A stretch of 64,000 nucleotides of DNA from Dinochytrium kinnereticum (Eukaryota > Chytridiomycota > Chytridiomycetes > Chytridiales > Chytridiaceae), in assembly GCA_027604005.1 (NCBI GenBank), contig JADGJT010000051.1:3223-67222 (forward strand), written 5' to 3'. The translations under genes and the position numbers were made by a program. Of the stretch, positions 34,922 to 46,535 are shown in pieces; position 1 is the stretch's first letter; each line of letters opens with the position of its first letter. The notes under the pieces were generated by a model. It did not search any database and was not told the origin of the DNA. It saw only the letters and a list, made by a program, of their open reading frames with translations.

Positions 34922-37900
34922 ATGGCCACTGATGGAAACAAGTCTCCGCCAAGAGGATTCCTTGGAAGCTCTCTGTTCCCAAAATTCACCGTCAATCGTG
35001 AAGACGACGAAGACATCGACGAAGAGGCTTCACAATTCGACGTCAACCTTTACCGAAGCATATCCACCAAAACCGAGGAACTAACTGTCGTCAAAAAGAC
35101 CTCGTCCTTCCCAGCGTTTCCGTCGTTTTCATCTGCACCGCAGTTTCCTAGTTTCTCTTCTTTTCAAGCCCCTGAGCCAAGTAAAGAAGAATCTCGGAGG
35201 GAGGCGTTTGATAGGCAATCTTCCTATCGTGAGGAATCTCGTGCTCGATCCCGCAGCCCTTCGTCAAAAAAGAGGTCGAGGGAGAAGTCGCATAAACACA
35301 AAGAGGAAAAAGAAAAGAAAAAGGACAGGAAGAAGCATAAACATGATAAACATGTACGGAGGCCAAAAACTGTGGTGACCTAATTCCTCATTATTTTCTC
35401 CATTTATTCGCAGGAAAAGTCTAAGCCTGAAGTTGTGGCAGAATTGGCATCAGATTTGAGCGTATTTTATATTGATCGTAAAGGAGACCAAAATCTTCTT
35501 CGTTATGAGTGCTTGTCAAGGTCTGAGATTCCTGCATATAAACGGAGCTATTGTAAGTCTTGTTTCGGAGGGGGAGGGGGGGATGTTGAATCTTACCATT
35601 TTTGCCCAGTCAAAATATTAGGGGCTCCGACCGTGATTACGATCGATCAGACAAGCGGTAAAAAGGGGAAAGGGTTTGCTGTCAAAATCGCTAAAGGTGC
35701 AGGCGAAGTAAGTAGTTTTACTCATTCAAAATAACTAAAATATTGTGCCGAAAACGATGCTTACTATTTAATTTTGACACATTTCCCGTTAGAGAATTCC
35801 ATATGCCGATTTTAAGAAGCATCTTAAGATGATACCTGTATCCATTAAACCGTATAAAATACTTAATATCCATTATCTAACAGCCACTTTAGAAATATGG
35901 CAAAGCCAAAATCCGATGAATCGGAATTCACACTGGATTTCATCCCATTGGAAGACAAAAACGAAGAGCGCGATTTGCAAAAGGCCGAAACTTATAACTT
36001 TTCCGACAACCCGGAATATATGAGAAAGACTGAAGAGCACAATAAAAAGCTCAATGAAGTAAGCCAAATATTGTTTAAAAAAGAGCAGCCCTTTCAATTC
36101 TTTAATACAAAAAAATTACAGAATCCAAAGAACCGAACCCTATGGCTCGAATTTATCAAATTTCAAGATACTCTCCTAAATGAATCTTCGAAAAAGACGT
36201 TGAAACGAGCCGTGAATGATAAAAAGCTTGCCATCTATGAAAAGGCGTTCTTCTATTTCCCTGACGATGATGAGCTTTTGGCTGGATATATGGCTTGCTG
36301 CAGTGAGACATGGGAGTAAGATATTTTTTTTTTTACAAGGTTTCATTTAACGCTCTGGTCTAGGACGACAAGACTTTTAACAAAATGGGATAAAATTCTC
36401 AAACAACACATAGGATCGTTCTTGCTTTGGACCAAGTACCTGGAATTCAGGCAGACGAATTATACAACATTTTCAGTCACAGAATGTCTTGAAGTTTACG
36501 AAGACTGTATCGCTGCCCTCTCCAGAACCGTTACGTTAGGTATCAATCGCTCCTTCCCAGTACACCATCTAAAAAACAACAACTCAACCTAACCAACCTA
36601 CTAAGACTCTCTTGAGAAAGAGCGAATAATTTCGCACATATTCATACGCGCCTGTTTCATGCTTCTTCAAGCAGGTTTGGCTTTAAATAATTTGAAACGA
36701 AGAGTCAACTAACGAATATTTTGTTAAAAGGATTTATTGAAAGAGCAATATCATGTTTCCAGGCCATGATTGAGTTCTCTGCATTCTGCCCACCCGCATT
36801 TGAGACACAGACCTTTCAACAGAGACTTGATATGTTTGAAGCGTTTTGGGAGAGCGAGTGTCCACGGTTTGGGGAGGAGGTAGGAGTTCAAAGTATATTC
36901 TATGTTTTTATTGATAGTTGCAATAGGGTGCTACTGGTTGGAAGGCAAATATCATGACTGGTAGGGAGTGTTCAAAAAAATTTTCTCGATTGGTATATTG
37001 AATAATTGCAGGAAACATCGGGGCTATGTCGACACCTAAACAGGCTATCGCTGGCTGTATGACGGAACTGGAAGGGGAAGGTGGGGTCTTTCCCTGTTTC
37101 GAGTTTAACAAGTTTTTAGACGAATTTCAAAGGTGGTTCAGAGAAGAATCCATAGCCGAGTATCGTCTATGGCTTCCTATGCGGTCAAGTAAGCCATTGA
37201 GATTTTACTTTTCCTAATAAGTTTGCCAAAACGAAAAAAAGACGAGGAAGGAGAGGACGACGACGACACCAGCGACCCCTACCGTTCTATCATCTTTGAC
37301 GACATAAAGCCTCTCATGTTTAACTGCACCCACCCATCAACAAAACGCAACCTCATCACGTCCTTTCTCCATCTCCTCTCCTCTCAACTTAATCTCGGGC
37401 AATCCTCGAAGGACCCTTTGATGACAGATCCCTTTCTCCATGCAGAGTTTACAAATGAGGCTTGTGCTGTCGCGTTTCTACCTGCTAAGAGAGAGGGCAT
37501 GGTGGATGTTTTAGTAGCGGCTGAGGAGCCGGTGGTTAAGTTAGATTTCCCGTTGAAGAGTGTGCCGGTGAATGCGAGGAATTTAGTGGGAGCTGCGGAG
37601 GGGTTTGGGGTGATGGGGGTTGGGGAGGCGATGGCGGTTGAGGCTGCAGGGGATGGGAGGCGTTGGTTTATAAAGTTTGTAGATTTTTTCGCCCTTGATA
37701 TTCGTTTATGAAGCCTTGACGTTATGTTCTCTTATTCTTATTTTGATTTTGCTTAGAAACGTGCTTTTGCAGTCTCGTTCTGTTATTAGAGAAGACTTTA
37801 AGCTTCTTCCTGCATTACTGGCCTTCGAGACTTGCTTTGGGATTAAAAGGTTTGTGTTGGATGATCTCGACGTCCTGGAGATTTCTAACTTTTGGCGTTT

Positions 37901-39653
37901 AAGCGGTATGAAATTTGGAAAGTCGCTTCTCAAAACCGACCGACTCAGTCTTCCTCTCTGGGTTATGTATGCAGACCTTGAAGCTTCGAGAGGCAACAAC
38001 GCAGAGGTGATTTACTTTATTCTTCTACCTCTTTAGTGTAAGAGGGGGAGGGTTTGCTTTAACTTACCTTTTCATCTACATTTTTAGGCACTCAAGATCT
38101 TTCAAATTGCCCTCAAGTCCTACAAGACGTTTCCTAAAGAATTTCAGGCTGACGCGCCTTTGTTGCATCATGCCTTTGCAGAGTTTTTGATTAAGCAGGG
38201 ATCGAAGAGCCAGGCTATCAGTGAGGAATATTTTGCTTTTCTGATTGTTTAAGAATTCTTTCATTTCCTAATCTTTTTGCAGATGTTTTGGCCTTGTTCT
38301 TTGATAACGGTGGAGATATGGGTACGCATTGAGTGTTTTCATCTTTTTTTCACTGTTGTTATCTCTTTTCTGTTTATTTACTAAGAGCTTTTCCTTTGTT
38401 AGACATTGATGCGCCATTGACACCTACCAAGCTTCTGAAAGCAAGAAAGGTATTCATCCACCTAAACTTCCCATACCTTGAACGTCCAAAAATCTAAATA
38501 GCAATGGAAATACAGGGCTACCAAGACCTCACCGAAACCCTCCTTCCCATCACAAAACCCACGGAACCGTCACAAGAAACCCTCAATCTAGCCAGCACAA
38601 TAACCTCCCACGCCCTTCTCGAATACCTCACCCAAACCCTCGACGCATCCCTTCCAATCTTCTCAACAGCCCTCACGCACCTCCGATCCGTCCACCCTAA
38701 TTCACTGCTCGAAGAAGTGTTGGTCGAGTATAGGGCAAAGATGATTCACTTGCACTCTCTGTATGGGGACGGAGGATTTCGACCGGCTGTGCTGAGAGAG
38801 GCGTTAGAGGAGGGGTTGGAAGTTTTTGGAGGACATGCGGGGATGTTGGGGATGTATTTGGGGAATGAAGCCAGGACTAAGATTGAGAATCGGTTGAGGA
38901 GGTTTTTGGATGGGTTATTGAGCGGGGGGTGAGATCTTTTTTTTCCTCCCTCCTCTCTCTCTCATATTTGAATGTTGTTTCTTTCCGTGATTTTGGTTCT
39001 CATTTCCTGTTTTCACCACTGACCCAATTTTTGGTTATTTGTTTCTTTGCTTTGGCTAAACCAGGCAAGATTCCCACATCCTCTGGACGTTCTCCATTTG
39101 GGCCGAACTCCACCAACGATCCAATTACAACGTCAATGCTGTCCGTTCCCTATTTGAGCGAGCCGTCGATTCAACCAGGTTGGTACCTCACGCCCCTCCA
39201 TATATAAAACCCATTGCAAAACCTCATCTTCTTATCAAAAACACAACAACAAAAAAAAAACAAAAAACACCTCCGCCAGCGCCCGCCACTCCCCGTCAAT
39301 CTGGTACCTCTACATCCTCTTCGAAACAACATCAACGCAACCTCCACAACCCTCGAAACTCAAATCCCTCTTCTTCAGAGCCATCCGTGAATGTCCATGG
39401 GCAAAAGGTAACCCTCCAAAAAAACCAAAAACCAAAAAAAAGAAAACAAACCATCAAATTCCAATCTCCCACTTCTATTCTTTCTCATCGTTTTCTTCTT
39501 CTTCTTCTTCTTCTTCAAACGCCAGCCATTTACATGCTCGCTTTTCGGACCCTAAGATTCGCGTTTGACCCTGACGAGTTGGCGGAGGTGCATTCGCTCA
39601 TGGAGGAGAAGGGGTTGAGGGTGAGATGTGTTTTGGGTGGGGAAGGGGAGTGA
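34922..39653 (+). CDS. NRDE2: NRDE2 (nuclear RNAi-defective 2) homologue
   Basis: The N-terminus (MATDGNKSPPRGFLGSS) is followed by FPAFPSFSSAPQFPSFSSFQ and a Lys/Arg/His-rich stretch, typical of NRDE2. Exon 2 contains SDLSVFYIDRKGDQNLLRYE, the conserved FFIDRxGDxxNL block. The NRDE-2 domain follows: NPEYMRKTEEHNKKLNE, NPKNRTLWLEFIKFQDTLL, KKLAIYEKAFFYFPDDDELL and YLEFRQTNYTTFSVTECLEV. The rest is helical HAT-like repeats over many exons, ending FDPDELAEVHSLMEEKGLRV and stop at 39653. In animals and fission yeast NRDE2 (Nrl1) works with the MTR4 helicase and spliceosome factors in nuclear RNA surveillance and RNAi-linked silencing. Several small exons in 36.3-38.5 kb are read only approximately. 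An alternative in-frame ATG lies at 34871. Confidence 0.85.
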
Positions 39654-40741
39654 ATATCGTATGATGACGTTGAAGGTTGGTGCAGAGAATTAAAACTGAA
39701 GGTTGTTGTTGGGAATGAAATTTAGTTAAGGAGTGTGTGTGAATAGATTCAGCCTTATCCCTTCTTCATCGGTGCTTCAGTATGCGTGTGTTCTGTTGCG
39801 TATCTTATTTTATTTTATCTTGATTTGGATCCCTTAACGGAGCAAAAGTTGTCACACACATTCACTCATAAACAAGTGCCAGCGAAGAACGGACCGAGGT
39901 GGCCCTAACATGCAGCATGAGGACGGACAGTGAAAATGGTTCAGTCCGCACCACCCATTGGCTGAAGCGCGCGCAAGAAGGCGAAACATTCCTCCTGCTT
40001 TGAAGAGCAATCTGATTCCTGCAGGACAGAGGCGGAAGGAAGGCGGCTGGACGTCTGCAGCTGCGGCATCAGGCAAGCAAATGAAAGTAAGTTCAGCATA
40101 GGTCGCGAGGGGAACCAACATTGACATCAACCAGCATATGCGCAGATCAAATACTAAACAAAACTTCTTTATCTTTTTCAAGCTAACGCAAAACACTGGT
40201 TCAAGCGAGAAACCAAAAAACAAAAAAAAAAATAGAATAGAAGTAAAAAAACAAGAGAGAACTCTATGGGGGGGAATGCGGGAACAGACAAGAAGAAAAA
40301 CAAAAAACAATACGAAAAAAGACAAGAAAAACAAAGGCACTTGAATCATCATCCGTAGTTAATAAGATTAAGAGGAAGACATCCAGACAAGAGAAACAAA
40401 GAAACAGGGTGAGGCGAGTTAACAAGCTTTCTCTTCTTTTATCGTCGTAAAGAGAGATAAAGAACGAAAAATAGGGTGACGAAGGGGAATGGGGCGCGGC
40501 TCATCCAAAAAGAATAAAACACTGCACAACATGAAGAACAACAAAAAAAGCGAGTGAGCCTTCTGCGAGCAAACATGATTCAACTCAACAAAAGGGCACT
40601 GACGCAAAAGAAAGAAATTGGCACCGCGCGCAACCCTCAAAATTAAACACATTAAAGAAATTAAAGTGCAAAACAGTAAAGGTACGCATGATGTCACATC
40701 AGAAAGCAAAAAGACAATGATATTGAAAGACTAAGAGACAA
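39654..40741. other. Convergent intergenic region NRDE2 / eEF3
   Basis: About 1.1 kb between two stop codons facing each other. It is AT-rich with A-runs and CAAAAAAC-like tracts, consistent with two 3' ends. No gene or RNA was recognised. Confidence 0.5.
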
Positions 40742-43700
40742 TTAAATGTCCTCATCCTCATCAGAGTCCTCGTACTTCAGACCCTCCTTGGCGGCGATCT
40801 TCTTCTTCTTCTCCTTCAGCTTAAGCTCCTTCCTCGTCAGCTTCCTGGTAGACTTGACCTTCTCAACGTTTCCAAACTGGTCAATCCTGTGGGTCTCCTC
40901 CTTCTGCTCAATCTTCTCCTTGACGCTCGACTCCTTGGCGCCAGTGATGGTAAGGCGACCAGCGTCAACGTACCACTGCTCAGGGCAGATGTGCTTGGCA
41001 AACTCCTGGTTGTGGGTAATGAGAAGAACACCACCTCCGTAGTCCTTGATGGCTCCAGCCAGGGCACCGAGAGAGTCACGGTCCAAGAAGTTGGTGGGCT
41101 CGTCCATGATAAGCATGTGGGGGTTGTACCACATAGCGGCGGCAAGGACGACCTTGACCTTCTGACCACCAGAGAGACCACGCATACGAGAGTGAGTGCC
41201 GAACTCAGCAGGGAGACCACAGTCCTCAAGCTGCTGCTCAACGTTCTTGGAGGTAAGAGGACGGATGTACATGCCGGCACGGGCAGCCTCCTTGTCGTCG
41301 TAAGCCTGGAGAACCTTCTGGAAACCCTCAGCCTCAAGCTTCTCACGGGTTAACCAGAGGTTATCGTCCCAAGACTTGCCAATCCACTTGATCTCGTACT
41401 CGTACGAACGCTTAGCCTTACGACGACCAACGATATCGTCAATCTGGTACTTGACACCCTCAATGACGAGAATCTTAGCCATCTGCTTCTCGTCCTCCTC
41501 GGTCATCTGGCGGGTGGCCTTAGCGAGAAGCTCACGGTCCTCTCCGTAGGCGTAACGCCATCGGATGTACTCGTTGGCGGTCTTGTCAAGGTGCTGCTCG
41601 ATGTGGTGGAAAGCGTGCTGGGCGACGTAGGCGATACGCAAGTTGGGGTGCTTGTACACCTCACCCTCCTGGGGCTCGGCCTCACCAGTAAGGACCTTGA
41701 TCATGGTGGACTATGTGAAGAATAAAAATGGCAAAAACATAGTTTAGCAAATAAACCCCGAAGGACACAAAAAAAGTAAACACACCTTTCCGGCACCGTT
41801 GGGACCAACGACGGCAACACGGGAGTTAAGCGAGCACTGAAGGGTAATGTCGAACAGAGACTGCTTGGCGGCTCCGGGGTAAGTGTACCCAACCTTGGAC
41901 ATCTTCAAGATGGCCTTGTCCTTAGACTTCACACCCTCAAGGAATCCAGGCTCAGGGAACTTGAACTTGATCATGGTGGCGTCAAGGTCATAGTAGGACT
42001 TGGCCTCAGGGACAGCCTCAACGAACTTGGACAAGTTACCCTTGTAGGTCTTCAACTTCCGGTTCTCGTAGTGAATAATGTGGGTGCACACACGGTCAAG
42101 GAAACCCGAGTCGTGGGAGACAATCATGCAGGTGACGGTCTTCAGGGAGGTGAGGTAGGCCTCGAGCCAGGCAACGTTGTGAACGTCCAAGTGGTTGGTG
42201 GGCTCATCGAGCAACATGATATCAGCGTTGAGAATCATGGCACGAGCAAGCTCGAGCTTCATCTTCCAACCACCAGAGAGGGAACCGACAGCCTGCTTGA
42301 GACGTTCGTCGTTGAAGCCGACGTCCCTGAGGGTCTTCTCAACAGAGGCCTTGTCAGCAACCTCCTTAACCTTCTCGTAGTCGGCAATGAAGTCGAGAAC
42401 GGGGAGGTCAGCCTCCTCAGCCTGGAGGTTGTGCTCGACAAAGACGGTCTTGAGCTCCTCTGGAGGGGGGAAGTTCTCAACCTGGCCGTTGGCGATGGCC
42501 CTCATGAGGGTGGTCTTACCACAACCGTTGGGGCCGCAGAGACCGTAACGAGCGCCACGGTAGAGACGGAACTTGGTGTTGTTCAAGAGAATCATACCAC
42601 CGTAGGCGAGGGAGAACTCACAGTCGCAGAGAACCTCACCATCGTCCTCCTCCTCTTTGAACTTCTTGGACTCACGGATCTTGTCAAGGTCGGCGTAGTA
42701 AGGGATCAAGGCCTTGATGACGTTGTCGGCAGCATCAGCAGAGATGAAGTTGATGAGGTAGGGCTTGACATAGGTGTTGGTCCACTCCTCAGACTCGAAG
42801 ACACGAGCCATGAAGAGAGCGAGCACGTTACCGGCAACGTACTTAACGGTGGTGTTGGCAAACTCGTCGAGCTTAGTGGAGGGGGAAGCCTTCTTGAGCT
42901 GCTCCTTCAGGACAGAGAGGACAGCATCGACAGTCTCGTGCTTGTTGCTGAACTCTGCGGTGGACTCGTTACCACCGACCTTGAGAAGGGTCTTCTGAGC
43001 GTTCTCGGCAACGGCACGGAGCTCAGGGTCAGCAGAGATGTCAGCGACACGCTCAAGACCGGGCATGAGCTTGGGGACGAACTGGTGAGCATCAGCAGGG
43101 TTCTCAACAAGCTTGCACATGTTGTCGATGATGACAGCACACTGACGGAGAACAGCGGGGGCCCTCTCAGACAGACCACGGTTCAAGACGGGCACCATGA
43201 TGGCGAGAGTGGGAGCCTCAACCTGCTGGACGAAGGTGGTGGAGGAGAGCTTGTGGACGGTCTCGGGGACCTCCTGAGGGCGGGCAATGCAGGAAACAAG
43301 GGCGGGGAGGAAAGGAATGATATCAATGTTGCCGACGGTGGCGGTGACCTCAGTCAAGCAGTTGGTGGCAGCCTCTCCGACCTGTTATTAAGGAGAAAGA
43401 TGACAAAGGTCAGTTAATTAGCGTTAAGCTGGTAAACATTCACATCAACAAAACCAAAAAATCACCTCGGGCTTGGTGTCCCACATACAGTCAGACACGG
43501 CGGGCACGATCTCAGGCAAGCAGGCGGCAATCTGCGAGGGGGCAGTGGCAGCGAACGAAGAAAGGACCTGGAGTGATCCAACCTTGGTTTGCCACTTCTT
43601 CTCGTTGGTGAGCTGCTCAAGGAAAACAGGGACGAAGTTCTTGACACAGTAGGGGGCGGCGTGGGAGAGGAGGGCCTTGGCGGCAACGTCGGCAGCGGTA

Positions 43701-44349
43701 CGAACGGGGACAACCTTGTCACCGAGCGAGTTCAGGACGACTGGGAGAGCCTGGAGCATGTAGGGCTCACCAGAACGGCCGAGAGCGTCGGCGATGGCCC
43801 CATAGGCAACCATGGCGGCCTCACGGGCAATGGGGTTCTTCTTGTCTTCGGCAGCCTTCTTCAGCTTGTCGGTGATGGCGTAGGTCTTCAATCCCTTGAA
43901 GACACCAGCAGCCTTGACGATGCCGGCCAGGTCGGCCGCAGCGGTCTTGCGGTCATCCGCGGACTTGGCGGTGGTGAGGGTGACGAGGAGCTCGGCCACC
44001 AGGGTAACAACTTTGTCGTCCTTTCCAGACTGCATTGAGGGATGGGCGGATTAGCGAGTGGATGCGGGAACAGCCAGGAGGACAGGATTGAAGCAAAAAA
44101 AAAAAAAAAAAAGAAGCAAGGCAGCAGTTGGCAGCAGCACCCACAGGTATCAACCATGGAGTGGTTTCTACCGCTCCTGCCTGAATCACTCCGCTGACAA
44201 TCCAAGTGTTGCACGACGAAGAAAAAAAAAAAAAGCGCCACACCCCCCCGCAGTACTTGTTTTGAACTGCCTGTCTGCAGAGAGCGTGGGAACAAACAAC
44301 GGTATCGCACGAGGCGACGTGGGAGAAACCAGAGCCCGTTACTCACCAT
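40742..44349 (-). CDS. YEF3: Translation elongation factor eEF3
   Basis: Three large coding exons (43466-44029, 41786-43381, 40742-41710), probably preceded by an exon holding only the ATG at 44349. The total is about 1043 residues, the usual eEF3 length. Order: HEAT repeats (VAAKALLSHAAPYCVKNFVP), a four-helix region, and ABC1 with Walker A GPNGCGKTTLMRA, signature LSGGWKMKLELARAM and Walker B ADIMLLDEPTNHLD. ABC2 has Walker A GPNGAGK, cut by an intron just after it, the eEF3-specific chromodomain insert (YEYEIKWIGKSWDDNLWLTR), signature LSGGQKVKVVLAAAMW and HMLIMDEPTNFLD. The tail is basic and ends DEDEDI. eEF3 hydrolyses ATP to release E-site tRNA during elongation and is characteristic of fungi. 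A downstream ATG at 44035 (MQSGKDD) is an alternative start. Confidence 0.95.
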
Positions 44350-44391
44350 TATGAAATAAATACTGTGTGCAGCGAGCGGGAAAAAAGATCC

Positions 44392-44438
44392 GGATGGATG
44401 ACGGATGGATGGATGAATGAATGGATGGATGGATGGGT
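44392..44438. repeat. (ATGG)n microsatellite upstream of eEF3
   Basis: ATGG/ATGA units in the 5' region of eEF3, slightly interrupted. Same motif as the repeat near 20.3 kb. Confidence 0.85.
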
Positions 44439-44974
44439 GCGTCGACGGTGATCGTGGTGGCCGGTAAAGTATTTAAAAAAAAGGCAATTGCTGGTTAGCT
44501 GTTGCGCACTTTTACAGTGTGTGAAGGGCGTGGTATCCGACGCAGTAACTGCGGATGGGAGAAAGGCCATCATCGCAGCAGTAGCGCATGAACGAAAAGT
44601 TCAATAATCAAACGACGGTCCCTCCCTCCCGTAGCCGCAGCCAGCAACAGCCCCAGCAAGCCATGGCAGCAGGCAGGCAGGTGGGAGTTGTGGGAGAGGG
44701 CAGCAAGCAAGCAAGCGAGGGGAGGCTGCCTGGGATGGATGGGAAAGTCTTACGTTTTCTTTCTTCTTGATCAATCAAAGGGGTCGAGCGCCAGATAGAG
44801 GCTCGATGAATGTGGACTAGGCTCCCTGTGAGGGAAGCAGCAGCAGCGTGTGGATGAGGGTAAACAGCAAGTGAGCCTGCAGTTGGGGATGAGGGGCTAC
44901 TTGGGAATAAGTGAGTGAAGGGGAGAGAGGAATGGCCAAAATGCCTTTTATACCTGCTGTCTGAGGGGAAGCCC

Positions 44975-44984
44975 NNNNNNNNNN
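44975..44984. other. Assembly gap (10 N)
   Basis: Ten unknown bases followed by a run of about 17 A. The real size of the gap is unknown, so distances across it should be treated with care. Confidence 0.95.
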
Positions 44985-46535
44985 AAAAAAAAAAAAAAAA
45001 AGACAGAAAACAATAACTACTTGTTAATACTTGCAACTACTGTTGCACAGAGGTGTTTCTACCCTGATGTGCGGAAGGCTGTTGTTGATCAATCACATCC
45101 CCCATCATCCTTCGCTCTGTTCGCCTTCCTTCCTTTCCCATCAGGCTACTTGGAGAGGACGCGCGTTCCATTCCTCTCACCCTGCGCATTGGACTCAGAG
45201 GAGGCATCCCGCCGCACTGACCTCCTCCTCTGCTCCTTCCTCTCCTCGCAACCATGCCATCAACTACAACTGCATTGCTCACGCGACCTCCTTAGCGTCC
45301 TGTCTCTGTTTTCCGAGTTTCAGCTTAACCGCCCCCTTATCCGCATTTGTCGAGCGAATGGGATCAGAGGGGTGATGCTCAGCACTGCTGGCGGATTGGC
45401 CAGGTGCGAACCTCTGACGTGCGTGATTATTCTGGTTGGACGTTAATTTGCACTGTTTCTTTTTCTTTTTTTTTTTTGCTTTGTGTGTTTGGACCCGGTG
45501 CTTATAAAAAGAATGTGGAATGAGAGGATAGGTATGATAAGGCAACCTTGATCAAGTTTGCTTATTCTTTCAGGGTGAGTTTTTTTTTTTGCTTCCAATT
45601 GGCATCAAATCGTTTCAGTTGCTGTGAATCCAAAAATAAACGGGGCAGATGCATTACGCCAATCACAAGACGGTAAAGAGATACATTACAGCGCTTGCCC
45701 TATCGTGGCCGACAGAGCAGTAGCCGTGAAAACTCTCCATGACCAGGTCTTTTCACCTAGAGTGCGGAAAGGGCCGCAGTGGCGGAGGGTGGGAGTGAGG
45801 GGATATTCAAGGGGGAGGGAATCAAGACAGACAGACGAAGGGGCATGCAGTGAGTGCGGGTGAGTGGTTTGTGGGTCAGTGGGTGGCGGGGGATTGCAGC
45901 AGGAGGGGAGGGGAGGGCAGAACGCGTTCGATGGCGCGTGCAAGTGAATGAATGAATTGAATGAACAGCGATTCCCACGGGCAGTGAGACGATGCATCGA
46001 GAACAGACGGTGAGTATAAACCAGGAAAAGCGCTGGATAAGGAAGTGAAGTGGGAGGGAGGAGAGGAGGAGGAAGAAACAGCGCAAATTTGAAGTGTTCC
46101 AGAACAATGTGCAACACCTCCGCCTGAAATTCAAAAAGAAAGAAAGAAAATTCTCACCCTTCAGGAGCAAAATATTCCAGCACGCTGTCGCACACAAACA
46201 TTTTCTTTCTTTTTGTTTCGCGTTCTGGGCTCTCTTCCGTTGCCCAATAATGGGCCTTCTCGACCACCCACCTTGCTTGCCTCCGCTCGCCTCTCCTTCA
46301 ACACATCCACATTACATTGACCCAACCACCAACAAGCATCAACAGCAAACTAACGATCAAGAAAATCAACTCCTACCAATATCAATCATATCGTAGAGAG
46401 GACCTTGCCGTACGTCCTTCACCGATATCCAAAAAGGCTTTTGTCCATCCCATCCAGTTGCCTGTTGACGCGCCATCCCGTCGAATCCAGCAAAAGAAAG
46501 GGCGATGGAAGAAGAGATGGCCGTCTGAATGATCC

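Larger units (their letters stand above)
44350..46535. other. eEF3 upstream region with assembly gap
   Basis: About 2.2 kb without a recognised gene. It holds the eEF3 promoter and 5' leader, purine-rich stretches and the N gap. One plus-strand open frame at about 45.0-45.45 kb has no family features and is not called. No tRNA-like or snRNA-like sequence was recognised. Confidence 0.5.

Noticed and set aside
42071..43417. Long plus-strand open frame of 448 codons
   Set aside because: Antisense to the eEF3 exon, whose codon usage leaves the opposite strand open. The translation is a Val/Gly/Leu-rich shadow without domains.
45021..45446. Plus-strand open frame of about 140 codons
   Set aside because: Ser/Leu/Pro/Arg-rich composition with no domain, in the eEF3 upstream region next to an assembly gap.
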